DNA from: an uncultured Clostridia bacterium
GTDB lineage: Bacteria > Bacillota > Clostridia > TANB77 > CAG-465
DNA length: 64,000 bases
Direction: 5' to 3'
Assembly (NCBI GenBank): GCA_934132895.1
Contig: CAKPAG010000006.1
Span: forward strand, 1 to 64,000
The position numbers and the translations under genes were made by a program. Shown here piece by piece: positions 62,763 to 64,000 of this stretch (its first letter is position 1; each line of letters begins with the position of its first letter). The notes under the pieces were generated by a model. The model was not told the origin of the DNA, did not search any database, and worked only from the letters and a program-made list of their open reading frames with translations.

Positions 62763-62797
62763 AGGTTATACCTTCTTTCTATATAGTATAACCTATG
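62758..62797 (-). promoter_or_regulatory. hairpin covering the rhodanese start codon
   Basis: Minus-strand CATAGGTTATAC-14 nt-GTATAACCTATG: a 12-bp perfect inverted repeat (62760-62797) whose 3' arm ends in the ATG of the rhodanese gene, with the GAAGG ribosome site at the loop edge. Could also end the P-ATPase transcript, but it lacks a proper U tract. Confidence 0.7.
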
Positions 62798-62812
62798 CTT
62801 TAAATTTTTAAA

Positions 62813-64000
62813 TTATGCTTTTTTCTTAAAGAAAATTTCAGCAAGTAATAGTTTAATAGCCTCAAATAAAGCTATTGTAAATATACTTATTATTATAATA
62901 ATACCATGAACTCTCGCTGGAATTACTGGCACTGACAAAAGTGAAGCAAGAGCAGGAGTAAGTACTATAATTGTTTGTAAAAGTATTGTTCCAACGACAC
63001 AAAATACCATTGGCATATTTGAAAGAAGTCCAATTTTAAATATAGATTTCTTATCTGATCTACATATAAATGAGAAAAGTATTTCTATTGTTGATAATGT
63101 TATAAATGTAGCGCCCATTGCTATTTCATGATTATAATTTCTGCTTACAATAAAATATAAAGCGAAAATAACTATAGCTTTTATGATACCAGGAATTACA
63201 ATTCTAGCTATCAAGAAAGGAGTAAATAAGCTTTCACTTGCCTTTCTTGGTTTTTGTCTCATAATATTTTTTTCTTCTTTTTCAAAACCTAGGGCTATTG
63301 CAGGTATTGTATCAGTTACTAAATTTATCCATAATATTTGAATAGGTAAGAGAATTGTAAAATTAAATAATGTCGAGAAAAATACAATTAATATTTCTGC
63401 TAAATTAGATGCAAGTAAATACGCTATTACGTTTTGAATATTATTGTATATTCTTCTTCCCTCTTTAATCGCCACTACAATTGTTGCAAAATTATCATCT
63501 GCAAGCACCATACTAGAAACACTTTTTGAAACCTCAGTTCCAGTTATTCCCATTCCTATACCTATATCTGCTCCTTTTAATGCTGGTGCATCATTTACGC
63601 CATCACCAGTCATTGCAACAGTTTTTCCATTTTTCTTCCAAGCTTTAACTATCCTTATTTTATTTTCAGGTGATACCCTAGCATATACTCTTATCTTATT
63701 TACTCTTTTTGCCAATTCCTCATCGGACATTTTATCTATCTGTGCACCAGTTACAGCTTCCATATCTTCTTTTAATATTCCAAGTTCCTTAGCTATAGAT
63801 TTTGCTGTATCAATATTATCTCCTGTAATCATAACTGGTATCATTCCAGCATTAAAACATCTTTCTACTGCCCTTTTAGCTTCTTTTCTAGGTGGGTCTA
63901 TCATTGCAACAAGCCCTGCAAATATTAAATTTTTCTCTTCTTTTTCTATTCCATACTTTTTATCCTGAATTTTATATGCAAAAGCAAGTACTCTTAATGC
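62813..64000 (-). CDS. P-type cation ATPase, calcium type, partial (runs off right edge)
   Basis: The C-terminal about 395 residues of a P2-type ATPase; the frame stays open to the window edge (ALRVLAFAYK at the start of the visible part). The phosphatase and P domain shows MITGDNIDTAKSIAKELGI and AMTGDGVNDAPALKGADIG, then membrane helices M5-M10 with LLASNLAEILIVF and LPIQILWINLVTDTIPAIAL. This pattern fits calcium-transporting PMCA/SERCA-type pumps. The N-terminal domain with DKTGT is outside the window. Confidence 0.93.
   Translation of the reverse strand, partial: ALRVLAFAYKIQDKKYGIEKEEKNLIFAGLVAMIDPPRKEAKRAVERCFNAGMIPVMITGDNIDTAKSIAKELGILKEDMEAVTGAQIDKMSDEELAKRVNKIRVYARVSPENKIRIVKAWKKNGKTVAMTGDGVNDAPALKGADIGIGMGITGTEVSKSVSSMVLADDNFATIVVAIKEGRRIYNNIQNVIAYLLASNLAEILIVFFSTLFNFTILLPIQILWINLVTDTIPAIALGFEKEEKNIMRQKPRKASESLFTPFLIARIVIPGIIKAIVIFALYFIVSRNYNHEIAMGATFITLSTIEILFSFICRSDKKSIFKIGLLSNMPMVFCVVGTILLQTIIVLTPALASLLSVPVIPARVHGIIIIISIFTIALFEAIKLLLAEIFFKKKA

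Noticed and set aside
1..64000. tRNA or rRNA genes
   Set aside because: I checked the intergenic stretches by eye for cloverleaf-type sequences and saw none.

Overview
The window looks like a chromosomal segment of a very AT-rich, spore-forming member of the Clostridia. It holds a complete spoIIIA operon (AA to AH), the ctsR-mcsA-mcsB-clpC stress operon with a CtsR box, dnaG-rpoD, secA, smc, rplU-rpmA, pth, dinB, a 6S RNA and several TGTCGAA motifs that resemble Spo0A boxes. Nearly all genes lie on the minus strand. Many well-formed sigma-A promoters (TTGACN, 17 nt, TATAAT) and U-tailed hairpins can be read directly.

Layout. 0.1-2.4 kb: an accessory IbrB / GNAT-like / IbrA cassette. 2.5-6.5 kb: a small orphan gene, a class D-like sortase with a thioester/Cna-B surface protein, and a DUF3006 / ComEC-type beta-lactamase pair. 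6.5-12 kb: 6S RNA and spoIIIA. 12-14 kb: an AAA ATPase plus RloB pair that resembles a phage-defence module. 14-20 kb: SNF2 helicase, DNA polymerase IV, a membrane protein and a small orphan. 20-24 kb: an accessory patch with an MTAN-like nucleosidase, a five-repeat helicase-associated-like protein, a broken RhuM-Fic gene between 46-bp direct repeats, and a frameshifted carboxymuconolactone decarboxylase-cupin gene. 24-30 kb: smc, rpmA, rplU, pth. 30-35.7 kb: an orphan VirD4/TraG-like ATPase, small enzymes and a second RhuM relic. 35.7-43.7 kb: secA, a DUF402-YwbE fusion, a zinc-ribbon protein, a VanY peptidase, a split membrane protein and a YhcG-type nuclease. 43.7-48.3 kb: clpC-mcsB-mcsA-ctsR. 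48.3-53.7 kb: three tandem pilin-like surface proteins. 54-64 kb: a paralogous small pair, rpoD, dnaG, a membrane protein, a nucleotidyltransferase, two genes sharing an FW..EW motif behind WalR-like direct repeats, thioredoxin, rhodanese, and a calcium-type P-ATPase that runs off the right edge.

The most unusual observation is a recurrent +1 frameshift signature. Three genes are broken at four places (two in the SecA C-terminal zinc motif, one in the membrane protein at 42 kb, one in YhcG). At every one the zero-frame codon is CGG followed by A, and skipping the C so that GGA is read as glycine restores the expected protein. By eye I found only two other in-frame CGG codons in the window, both CGG followed by T and both in accessory genes. 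This would fit a CGG codon that is barely decoded and triggers +1 frameshifting, or a quadruplet CGGA read as glycine. A systematic assembly artefact must be excluded first.
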